Shown: piece after piece, positions 45,301-55,550 of the stretch | Layout of the letters: each line of letters starts with the position of its first letter | Numbering within the stretch: the first letter of the stretch is position 1 | Assembly (NCBI RefSeq): GCF_020379485.1 | Contig: NC_063446.1 | Coordinates: forward strand, 14,072,471-14,136,470 | Origin: Brassica napus | Taxonomy: Eukaryota; Streptophyta; Magnoliopsida; Brassicales; Brassicaceae | Length of the DNA stretch: 64,000 bases | Direction of reading: 5' to 3' | The notes under the pieces: generated by a model | Databases searched by the model: none | What the model saw: only the letters and a program-made list of their open reading frames with translations | What the model was told of the DNA's origin: nothing | Program-made: the position numbers and the translations under genes

Positions 45301-46210
45301 ACTTATTATTCGATCTCTGCTTTCCTTTTCTCGTTTACTATAGATGATGGATCATGGGGTTTGCCTCGTCTTTAACTATTTGTTGTGGCTTTGGTGAAAT
45401 TAACGAATTAGCATAATTCATAAAAGAGAATAATAAAACTCGAGCAAGTCGCTATTTTTAGGGTTTTCCTTAATTAAGCATGTGAATCAAATAAATTAGT
45501 ACACTCATGGATAATTTTTATAAGTCAACCGATAAAGATATTCTTATATCTATACTTCTTGATTTATAAGCCCCAACGTACTGACCCGTAACATTCATCT
45601 ACTCACACGATAAGCTCCGTAGCATTATTTCTTGATTCTAAGTCAAACCAGAAAACTATCTTGTTTTTTCTATGCAGATTGAGAATAGTATAGCTCCACC
45701 ATCTGCTGATCCGAGTGGCAGTTGGCATAATTGTAGCTCCAGCTTCAAGTGCAACACCTCTCAGATGCAATTCTTGGAAGGTAACTATAATGATGTTTTC
45801 ATTAAACCTACCACTCTTTGATCTAATGTTTTGTTCAACATGGATACTACAACACTTCACGAGTTTTTATATACTAACAAACGGAGTTACAGGTTTCAGG
45901 ATGAGCATGTTAGATGCCTTAAAGACCTTTTCGATGTCAAGCAAGAACGGAATGTATATTAGCTCGCGCTGGGCTCATTGTCTAGCTGGGAGAAAAGATA
46001 CTTGGTCTCCTGGAAATTCTCAACCGGGTGAAGATACGGTAACAAAACAACTCTTGGTTGATGAAAACGAGTTTTCATATATTGTTTCGAACACACTTTT
46101 GTTTGGATTTAGAAAGCCTGTTGTTGATGCCTTGTTGTTTGAACCAAAAAAAAAAAAAACAGGGGATGGCTGTAGCTGTTGGAGATTGGTACTTCGAAAG
46201 AGCATTTTGA
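42326..46210 (+). CDS. PAE1: Pectin acetylesterase (PAE), intact copy A
   Basis: Secreted serine hydrolase (Notum/PAE family) that removes acetyl groups from cell-wall pectin. Twelve exons obey GT..AG and stay in phase: 42326-42548, 43211-43293, 44173-44302, 44384-44457, 44553-44639, 44730-44854, 44937-44997, 45091-45144, 45220-45297, 45678-45780, 45893-46038 and 46163-46210, giving 403 residues (395 from the second Met at 42350, which leads straight into the signal peptide [16 protein letters not shown]). Catalytic landmarks are the Ser in [10 protein letters not shown] (exon 6), the Asp in SAFDSWQ (exon 9) and the His in RWAHCLAG (exon 11). YCDGASF and [11 protein letters not shown] are family hallmarks. 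GGAWC replaces the usual GGGWC. The last codons come from an adjoining tandem repeat. It matches At1g09550 by position. Confidence 0.92.
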
Positions 46211-47577
46211 GAAAAATTAATATTTTTTTAATGCATAGTTGTATCATTAACTAGCATATGATGATGGTCAGAGAGTTTTAGAACCTTTGTTGTCTTCATT
46301 TCTTTAGAATAACGATTTTATTATGGTGTACTAATTTAGGGAGCATGTGAATTTTTTACTAAATTAATCGATAAAAAAAAGAATGATACCTATGTACCAT
46401 GAAAAAGAGTTTAGAATACATTAATACAAATATATAATGTGTTTATAATTATTAAAATAACACTAAAGATTATAGGCTTCAGTATATTAACTATTTACCG
46501 AAAAACTGAATATTTTGTAGGGGTTAACACATAGATTTTGAGAAAAATTTAAAAAAATATAACAATATTGTTTTAATGCATAGTTGTATCATGAAAGAAC
46601 ATATGATTATGTTCATAGAGGTTTGGAACCTTTGTTGTCTCCGTTTTTCTAGAATAGCGATTTTATTGTGGTTTGTCAACTAATTTAGGAAGAATATGAA
46701 GTTTTACTAAATTAATTGATAAAAAAATATGACGATGCCCATGTACCATGAAAGAGAGTTTAAAATATATTAATACAAATGTATAATAATTTTAGAAATT
46801 TTAAAATAACACTAAAGATTATAGGTTTCAGTATATTATCTATTTACCGAAAAACTGAATATTTTGAAGGGGGTTAACACATGGATTTTGAGAAAAAATT
46901 TGAAAAAGTATGAAAATGTTTTTTTAATGCATTGTTGTATCATGAACTAACATATGATGATGGTCAGAGAGGTTTGGAACCTTTGTTGTCTCCGTTTCTC
47001 TAGAATAAAGATTTTATTATGGTTTGTCAATTAATTTAGGGAACTTATGAAGTTTTACTAAATTAATTAATAAAAAATATAATGATGCCCATGTACCATG
47101 AAAGAGTAGTTTAAAATACATTAATACAAATGTAGAATGTGGTTAGAAATTTTAAAACAAGACTAAAGATTATATGCTTCAGTATATTAACATTTACCGA
47201 AAAATTGAATATTTTGTAGGGGGTTGGTTAACACATAAAATTTGAGAAAAAAATAAAAACAAATATGACAATACTGTTTTAATAGATAGTTGTATCATAA
47301 ACTAACATATGATGATGGTCAAAGAGGTTTGGAACTTTTGTTGTCTCCGTTTCTCTAGAATAACGATTTTATTGTGGTGTGTCAACTAATTTAGTGAGCA
47401 TATGAAGTTTTACTAAATTAATTGATAAAAAATATAACGATGTACATGTACCATGAAAGAGAGTTTAGAATACATTAATACAAATATATAATGTGGTTAG
47501 AAATTTTAAAATAACAATAAAGATTATAGGCTTCAGTATATTAACTATTTACCCAAAAACAAAATATTTTGTAGGAG
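46204..47577 (+). repeat. Four tandem repeats of about 350 bp directly after PAE copy A
   Basis: Units begin ATTTTGAGAAAAA at about 46204, 46535 and 46885, with a diverged start (AAATTTGAGAAAA) near 47238. Each contains TTAATGCATAGTTGTATCAT, ACCTTTGTTGTCTCCG and TTAACACATAGATTTTG-type words; lengths are about 331-353 bp. Copies are well preserved but AT-rich and non-coding. The first unit starts inside the last codons of PAE copy A and supplies its stop codon. Confidence 0.88.
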
Positions 47578-48493
47578 TTTTTTTTTTTGACAACGAACGG
47601 CTATTCTATTACTCAAACTTGAGGTGATCTGGGTAACCAAACCGGAATAGAACAAAAAATAAAATAAAGTTCCCTATGAAAAGTCCTAGCAGTCCTAGCT
47701 AGAGAGTCTGAAATCTGATTTTGCGCTCGTGGAACATAGGTGATCTTGAAGTCCGGAAAGCATATCTGTAGAGTCTCAATCCTTTCTAATTCTGTTGCGA
47801 AGCTCGGCCATGCACGAGGCTCCTTGATCATATCAATCAGCTCCTTATAATCTATCCCAAAGCTCTGACATGTCGAATGTTGAAGCATATTCTCCATCGC
47901 CCATCGCAGTGCTTCTACTTCTGAATGCAAGGGTGATTCAAGTCGAGGTTTCGTGTCCCCATAATTTAAGCATTTTCAATGCTGTCCATCCATAACCATC
48001 CACATTCACTGAACTGATCTGTGGGTGTCCATGACCTATCTATCATGCAAATATTGTTCAAGCTTAAGACTTGAGGTTCCTCAGTGCTGTGATCTCGTAC
48101 AATTGGCGGCACCCTCTCATTTGCATTAAACAAGGCTTGACATTCACTCTCTGCATAACGAACTAACTCCAATGGATTTCTGTCTATCCCTCTAAAGAGA
48201 TTGTCATTACGGACCTTCCAAATGTACCATATTATCCAAGGATAAGGATCCATGTCTAATTCAGGTTCAACAATGCTGTTATTCCTCCAAAAGAGATAGT
48301 CCATATTAGCATAAATACTCGGTACCGGAAAGATATCTGGACTTGTTGGGGTCGCTGATAGGGACCAAACTTGTAGAGCAGGCGGACACTCGAATATGGC
48401 ATGAGTTACAGATTCTTCTGGTTCTCCACATCGTGGGCAATAATTATCGCACCTCATATTACGCCGTACTAAGTTCCTCGTTACAGCGACATT
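47578..48493 (-). mobile_element. 5'-truncated LINE 3' end (zf-RVT and RNase H)
   Basis: A T run at 47578-47588 is the poly(A) tail of a minus-strand LINE. The 48493-47966 frame has the zf-RVT pattern (NLVRRNMRCDNYCPRCG, HAIFECP, WIIWYIWKVRNDNLF). A frameshift near 47950 leads to the RNase H-like tail at 47930-47613 (SEVEALRWAMENM, ITYVPRAQNQISDSLAR). The reverse transcriptase and endonuclease are missing. The 5' side abuts the LTR starting at 48494. Confidence 0.85.
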
Positions 48494-49645
48494 TGTGGGA
48501 ACCAAAATTCGCACTGTCGATTTTCGTTTAAATTAGGAAACTAGGAAAACCCTAATTTCCCAGAGATCCCGGATATCTACTAATACCACACGTCAAGCAA
48601 TCAGAACACGAGATAACAACGATAAAGTATAAGGAATCGTAAAAAAAGAGCAAAGATAAGTCTTATTACGAATTTGCGTATGAGCGTTTACAACAAGGTA
48701 TTAGCCTGGGCTCGAGAGCTGTCGGCGAGATTCCTAGTTCTAAAACCCTAAGACGGCAAAAACCTAATTGAGTCGCAGCTCGAATAACAAAAACGGAAAA
48801 TTACCTAAAATTGCTCTAAGTGCTAAGTTTGTTGTGTAAAAGTTTTTTCTCATGCCTCTCGCCTAGGAATCCTTATATACTCGCTCCTAGGTCGGTTTAC
48901 GCTTTTCCATTCCTGCCCCTAAGCCGTCATAGCTCAAAATGGGGATATTTCAATTTTTCCGATCTTCGTGATTATCTTCGAAAACTTCAGATTTATCCGC
49001 AGAAACTTGACATTTATCCTTTCCTTACGAACCAAGCATAAACCATCATACGACTTATGGGCTTTTGGTTAAGAAATCGTAAGTGGGCTTCGAGCTGCGT
49101 TTTAGGCCTCCTTGGGCCGTCTTTGACTCGAAACGTTTATTATGGTTTCTTCGATAAAAACAAACTTCCCGCAGTTTTTATCGTAAAGTTTGACTGATGA
49201 CTTCAAGTGACGAGAAACATAGAATGATTTAGCCATGGCCTGCGGGAGATAGCATTAAAGAGTAGACGAGAATACATGGATTCGTGGCGTATCGATGTTT
49301 TGGGAGAGCTCGGTCGCTGGTCGCTATGTAGCGACCTAGTAGTACGTGTGCTCGGTCGCTACGTAGCGACCGAGCTGTGTGCATGCTTGGTCGCTGCGTA
49401 TCGATCGAGCTTGGCTTGTCCGTGGTCCGATTGCCATACTCGAGCTCGTCCATGACCAGTCCGGATACGTGTCCGTTGTCTTGGGACAATTGGTATTTGG
49501 TTCAATCGAGATTAGAACAAGATTTTGCCGTGAGGTTCTTTGTAAAGATTCTTTTTACGAAGAATAACTTTCGTAAAAATTGTTCATGCTGATTTTTACG
49601 GAGATTTGGATGTTAACTTCGTCGTGACCGTTTTTGACCCCAACA
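48494..49645 (-). repeat. Gypsy LTR, about 1.15 kb
   Basis: Ends are TG..CA. On the plus strand it reads TGTGGGAACC...TGACCCCAACA. It holds GTCGCTA/TAGCGAC palindromes at 49310-49405. Confidence 0.7.
49305..49410. repeat. TCGGTCGCTACGTAGCGACC palindrome cluster
   Basis: A perfect 26-bp palindrome lies at 49350-49375 (core GGTCGCTACGTAGCGACC). Diverged copies lie on either side, at about 49310-49335 and 49387-49408. Confidence 0.85.
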
Positions 49646-51093
49646 GTTAGCCCCCCTGCCCGTTAGAATCGTGGATTTTTTATGAGATTCTAGCGTGCGG
49701 TTAGGCGAGTTAGGCAAGATAGACATGTTGGACGAAGTTCGTATCCGAAGATAGGCAAGATAGGCATGTTGGACGAAGTTCGTATCCAAAGATCCGTAGA
49801 CAAACATTGACGAAGAAAAACTTATGCATATAAAGAAAACTTTTTTTTTTTTATTGGGGCTGCGCCTTATGAAGGCTGCCTACGTACCCTTGTCGAAGGG
49901 ATCAAGCCTTTCGCAGTTCGTTTTGGAGTTAAGATGCTTACAATCTGTTTTCCAATGAGACATTTATGGTTTAGTTATGTGTCATGCAGAGATTATCAGG
50001 CATGTTGCTGCCGATGGCATTTTATATGGGCGTAGAGGGAAGACTACGGGTTGTCATCTCGTAATCTAACTCTATGTGAACTGCTATATCTGTGATCTGT
50101 TTCGAGAGTTTTCCGCAGTGTGTAAACTTTGGGGATTTCTGAAGACGCTCGAATATTGGCCAAGAGACAAATTTTGGGATCTCGTATCAGGGTGTTTGAT
50201 ACTATTCCTAGAGATGTTAGAGACCAGTGCGCTGGGTTTAGGGCAAGACCTAGGTCTAATCACGGCTTTAGGGGGTGCGATGACTACTTCGACTTACGTT
50301 ACCCGTATCGTTTTCGACCTGATTCCATCCCGCTTTAAAGTCCATGATATGTTCTCGGCTTACGTGACTTGTATGGTAGGAATCGAGCATCTCTTCGAGG
50401 ATAATTTTTAAGTCTCCCGAAAGTGCTGACCAAAATTTCAGATTTTTTTTATATAGCATTATTACCCTTGTTTCGGGTGTACGAGAGTTATCTCTACGAG
50501 ATGGCTAAGTCTGTTTAGGACGTTAAGAGTTTGTTGTGATCAGCAACAAACTTATCGGTAGATATTACCGTTTTTGAGTCTTCGCGAAGTATATTAATGT
50601 TGTGGCAGTATGTCTGGATGGGTCAGTGCCTGGATATCATTTGTATCGTGGGTACGGCTCAGGAGCAAACAACAGGATCATTCAGTTGGAGGTTCGTGCA
50701 TATATAAGATATAGTATTTATGTATATTTAGTATATACAACTGTTTTTATAAGTTATAGTTATGGAAACTAAAACCCTAAGAAGAAGGCAGGTAAATGCA
50801 AATATTGTACTTATGAGTTATGAGTTTGATTGGTATGTCTGAAGAACAATGCATTAGTAAAAGAGCTTTTGCAAACTAGTTTATTAGTTATTTTAAGTAT
50901 ATAGAGTTTCTGCAACATAATTACAAAACTTCAATATTTTTGTTTTCAGCAAGCCAACTATGTATAGTCTTTTACTTATATTTCTAAAACCTCCAAAGTG
51001 GATATACTGGCCGGGATCAGTTTTCCTGAAAACGTAAGGAACATTCTGAACGGTTCAAAATAGCAGAATCACTTGAAAACAATGATCATTCAT

Positions 51094-51218
51094 CAGGGCC
51101 GGATCTGAGATTTCAAGAGCTCGTATAAATTTTTTTTCATAATTTAGAGACCTTTATCAATGTTAAATCCCTCCAAAAATTTTGGAGACCGAGACCAATG
51201 TCTCATGATCGGGCCCTG
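51094..51218. mobile_element. 125-bp hAT-type MITE
   Basis: Ends CAGGGCCGGATCTGAG and CTCATGATCGGGCCCTG are inverted repeats. The 8-bp flanks are TCATTCAT (51086-51093) and TCAGTCAT (51219-51226), 7 of 8 identical. It lies in intron 2 of PAE copy B. Confidence 0.8.
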
Positions 51219-51349
51219 TCAGTCATCTCCATGTTAAGTTTCATGAACACATACGAACAGAGAACAGTAAACATTAAGATCAACTTAATATTCATCTATA
51301 CATATTCCACATTTATTAGGCAAACTGGGCGTCTTCTATACCTCATTGC

Positions 51350-52769
51350 TAGGGATGTTAATATGGGCTCAACTAAACTCATTTGTAACCCTAACCCTCA
51401 TTTTTTTAAACAGGGTTTAAACATGGTTGGTCCTAATAGTATCAGGTTTAAATTCTAACCCTTTTATTTTAATTCACACAACTATTATACAATATTTAAT
51501 AATGTTTTTCACCAAAAAAACTTAAAGTCGAGTTTTCTCGTCAAAAACTAAACAACGAAATTTTTCGTCGAAACCGCAAAATCGAGTTTATAACTAAAAC
51601 AACAAAATCGAGTTTTCCCTCCAAAAATGCAAAATCGAGTTTTTCGTCAAAACTTCAAAATCGAGTTTTCCCGCCAAAAAATCAAAATCGAATTTTTCGC
51701 CAAAACCTCAAAATCGAATTTTCCCGTGAAAACGTAAAATTAAGTTTTTCTGGAAAACCCATAAAACTTAATTTCACGGTTTTGGCGGGAAAACTCAATT
51801 TGCCGGTTTTGGAGGGAAAACTCTATATTGCGGTTTTAGTTTTGGCGCAAAAACTCGAATTTGCGGTTTCGGCGGATAAACTTGATTTTGCTGTTTCAGC
51901 GGGAAAACGCGATTTTGTAGTTTTGGCGGGAAAACTCGATTTTCCGGTTTCTGCGGGAAAACTCGTTCTTGCGGTTTTGGCGGGAAAACTCGATTTTGCG
52001 GTTTTGGCGGGAAAACTCGATTTTGCGGTTTTGAGGGGAAAAACTAGATTTTGCGGTTTCGGTGGGAAAACCCGATTGCCGGTTTCGTCGGAAAACTTGA
52101 TTTTGCAGTTTCGGCGGGAAAACGCGATTTTACAGTTTTGGCGGGAAAACTCGATTTGCCGGTTTTGGCGGGAAAACTCGATTTTGCGGTTTTGAGGGGA
52201 AAAACTAGATTTTGCGGTTTCGGTGAGAAAACCCGATTGCCGGTTTCGTCGGAAAACTTGATTTTGCAGTTTCGGCGGGAAAACGCGATTTTACAGTTTT
52301 GGTGGAAAAACTCGATTTGCCGGTTTTGACAGGAAAACTCGATTTTGCGGTTTTGGTGGAAAAACTTGATTTTGCGGTTTTGGCAGGAAAAATTGATTTT
52401 GTGGTTTTGGTGGAAAAACTCAAATTAGGTTTTGGCGGAAAAAAACACAATTTTTGTTTTTTGACGGAAAAACTTTATTCTTAGTTGTGGAGCAAAAACT
52501 CGATTTTGCGATTTTGGGAGGAAAATTTTTTATTTTGATGCTCAACAAATTGGAAGAAAGAATCATATCATATCTTAATTTTTCTAGTTTTATCTTTAAA
52601 ATTTAAGAACAAAAATAAATGAAATATTTTTTTCAATTAAATGAGCTAATCCTGGTACCAGTCCTAACCCTTGATTATAATTGGGTTGAAATAGAATTGG
52701 GTTAAAAAATGGATGAGCTTATAATAAACAAAAGAGGGTTGGACCCTAACCCTGTAGTTAACATCCCTA
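51350..52769. mobile_element. Non-autonomous hAT element carrying a minisatellite
   Basis: Inverted ends TAGGGATGTTAA and TTAACATCCCTA are flanked by 8-bp duplications CTCATTGC (51342-51349) and CTCATTAC (52770-52777). The homologous intron in copy A lacks the insert. There is no transposase. About three quarters of its 1420 bp is a 27-bp minisatellite. It lies in intron 2 of PAE copy B. Confidence 0.88.
51510..52540. repeat. 27-bp minisatellite that reverses orientation
   Basis: The unit is about GGGAAAACTCGATTTTGCGG followed by TTTTGGC, 27 bases. Right of about 51775 the units read this way; left of it the same unit is reverse-complemented (CGAGTTTTCCCGCC). Because 27 is divisible by 3, long frames with a 9-residue repeat (GKLDFAVLA) appear. 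These are not genes. Confidence 0.9.
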
Positions 52770-53407
52770 CTCATTACCTAATCATTAAGGACAATTTTTT
52801 TTGTGAAAGGGTGGTGCGTGGTGTAACAGCATAAAAGGTTGTCAGAACCGTAAAACTAGTCGTGTTGGATCGTCTACCTTAATGGATAAACATATAAGTT
52901 TTAAAGGAATACTTAGCAATAAAGCTTCTGAGAATCCAGGTTTTTATCCCTTGTTGAAAACAAAAATGTGAGGTAGTGGAACTGTCATTGAATGATTCTC
53001 ATTTTTTTCTAATCAAAGTTGCGCAGACTTTTACAATTGGAATAAAGCAGAAATTCGGTACTGTGATGGCGCTTCTTTTAGCGGCGATAGCGAAAACAAG
53101 GTTAGCTTATAAAACCATAAACATCTATGTGCTTTTGATTGATTGTCTATATATGCATTAATTATCATTATATAATTCAGTAGTGATTTAACTTGAGATT
53201 CATACGGCTGCTTACAATTAGACGGCCCAACTTCAGTTTAGAGGAAAGCGTATATTTTTAGCCGTCATGGAAGATTTGATGGCAAAGGGAATGCATGTGG
53301 CGTGCGAGGCAGGTACTTACTTAGATTCCATATTATGCTTCTTGTTTCAATATCTCTTGAACCCTAAGTTATAAGTTGGTAAAAAAAGTGTAATAATTTT
53401 TCCTTTA

Positions 53408-53676
53408 TGTTGTAAATGAAGAGGGGAACTTGTGTGTATTATTAGGTCGACCAACTTGTCTTTAAATACATATGGTAATGACGGTCTAAGCACTGGATCG
53501 ACATGAGATCGTATTTATCCTTAACTAGATAATGACTAGCAATACGTAAGATAAACACCAACTATAATGTAGATAAACACAAGAGTAGATAGGCGCCAGT
53601 ATGATCCTGCGGATGGGCTTGGCCCGTCTTGCTACACGGGCTGATAAATGGGTCGATCACTAAATGGTTTATAACA
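53408..53676 (-). repeat. 3' LTR of Copia 3
   Basis: 269 bp, starting TGTTGTAAATG on the plus strand and ending TTTATAACA. Confidence 0.93.
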
Positions 53677-53829
53677 CTCCCCCTTGATCGACACATCCGG
53701 TCAAGGTTCATTCATGCTTTGGATGTTGCCTCAATAAAACCTCTCTTGACAAACCCAAAACCCAATGTGGTAAAAGGGAAAACAAGACAGGAAAAAGAGT
53801 ACACACATGAACTCCCCCTGATGAATGCA

Positions 53830-55550
53830 TCACCGAAGATCCTTCAGTCGACGCATGCCTATCTTCCATATGAGCTTCTTGAACGTTGAGGTTGGTAGTG
53901 ACTTGGTGAAGAGGTCGGCTGAATTCTCACTCGAACGGACTTGCAATACTTGGACCTCTCCTGCCTTCTGAAGCTCGTGTGTAAAGAAGAACTTAGGAAG
54001 AATATGTTTCGTCCTATCTCCTTTAATGTATCCATCCTTAAGCTGTGCGATGCATGCTGTGTTATCCTCGTATAGGATGGTCGGTGGATCCTTTCCTTTG
54101 ATCATACCACAAGTGGTACGAATATGCTGTGTCATGGATCTCATCCATACACTCTCACGGCTGGCTTCATGCATGGCTAATATTTCTGCGTGGTTAGAGG
54201 ATGTGGCTGCCATGGTCTGCTTCATGGACCGCCAGGATATAGCTGTCCCACCGTGTGTAAAAACATAACCAGTCTGAGATCTAGCATAATGTGGATCAGA
54301 GAGATAACCTGCATCAGCAAAACCAACTAAATCTTCCTTAGATTTGTTAGTAAACATAAGACCCAAGTCTTTCGTTCCTTGTAGGTAACGAAGTATATGT
54401 TTAATCCCGTTCCAGTGCCTTTGGGTCGGACAGGAGCTGAACCTAGAAAGTAAGTTCACAGCAAAGCTGATGTCTGGTCGTGTGTGGCCAGCTAAATACA
54501 TCAGAGCTCCTATGGCACTGAGATAAGGCACTTCGGGACCAAGGACTTCCTCATTTTTCTTCTTCGGACCAAATGGGTCAGTGTCCGGACCAAGACTTCT
54601 CACGACCATGGGGCTAGTCAATGGGTGAGACTGGTCCATATTAAATCTTTTGAGTACTTTTTCTGTATATGCCTTTTGATGCACAAGAATTCCATCTTTC
54701 ATATACTCAAGTTGCAATCCCAAACAAAACTTTGTTTTTCCAAGATCTTTCATCTCGAATTCTTTCTTGAGATATTCAACAGTTTGGGAAATTTCTCCAG
54801 AGGTTCCTAGGATATTTAAATCATCTACATATACTGCAATGATTACAAAACCCTTATTGAACTTCTTTATGAATATGCATGGGCAGATCTGGTCGTTTTT
54901 GTATCCTTCTTTCAGGAGATATTCGGACAGTCTATTGTACCACATTCGACCTGATTGCTTTAATCCATAAAGAGACTTGTTCAATCTGATACAATGTTGT
55001 TCTCGAGAACTCTCTTTGTTTTTCAATTCAATACCATCTGGAATTTTATGTATATCTCATTATCCAGTGGACCATATAAGTAGGCAGTTACAACATCCAT
55101 TAACCGCATATCAAGACCTTCTCTTACAGCCAGACTTATTAGAAATCTTAAGGTCGTAGCATCCACCACAGGGGAATAAGTTTCCTCATAATCTATTCCT
55201 GGTCTTTGTGAGAATCCTTGTGCAACAAGTCGTGCTTTATATCTCACAACTTCTCCTTTCTCATTTCTTTTTCTCACAAAAACCCATTTGTATCCCACTG
55301 GTTTTATGTTGTGAGGTGTCCGGATGATCTGTCCAAACACTCCTCTCTTTTTCAGTGATTCTAACTCCACATTAATGGCTTCTTTCCATTTCAACCAATC
55401 TGGTCGTTGCATACATTCTAGCATAGATGTGGGTTCTAGATCCTTATTATCCATCAATTCGACTGCTACATTATAAGCAAATATATCACTCATGTCGACA
55501 TGTTTTCTGTTCCATTTTCTTCCAGACATGACATAATTTATTGAGATCAC
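53830..55550 (-). pseudogene. Copia 3 pol, reverse transcriptase and RNase H part, one frameshift
   Basis: The frame from 55550 carries the start of the reverse transcriptase (WKEAINVELESL, GYKWVFVRKRN, YKARLVAQGFSQRPG, YEETYSPV). It stops at 55023 after a base is lost in an A run near 55044-55047. The remaining 398 residues read in the next frame from 55026: KSLYGLKQSGRMWYNR, the catalytic box AVYVDDLNI, then Copia RNase H (GFADAGYLSDP, AEILAMHEASRE, EDNTACIAQ, RTKHILPKFFF). The last segment ends in RRLKDLR near the purine tract. Apart from the frameshift the enzyme domains look well preserved. Confidence 0.9.

Larger units (their letters stand above)
48494..50600 (-). mobile_element. Truncated Gypsy LTR retrotransposon fragment
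   Basis: A minus-strand LTR (49645 to 48494, starting TGTTGGGGTCAAAAACGG and ending GGTTCCCACA) is preceded by a G-rich tract at about 49651-49660. About 950 bases of non-coding interior follow to 50600. This looks like the 3' portion of an Athila/Tat-type element. The interior contains a duplicated segment (GGCAAGATAG-CATGTTGGACG at about 49710 and 49754). It ends where PAE copy B begins, with no second LTR. Confidence 0.65.

Noticed and set aside
51782..52484. Repetitive 'proteins' with a GKLDFAVLA unit
   Set aside because: A 27-bp minisatellite is divisible by three and stays open by chance. It lies in an intron of a pseudogene and reads on both strands.
55486..55550. Programmed frameshift between integrase and reverse transcriptase in Copia 3
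   Set aside because: Expected linker sequence is missing and there is no slippery site or structure. A deletion explains it better.
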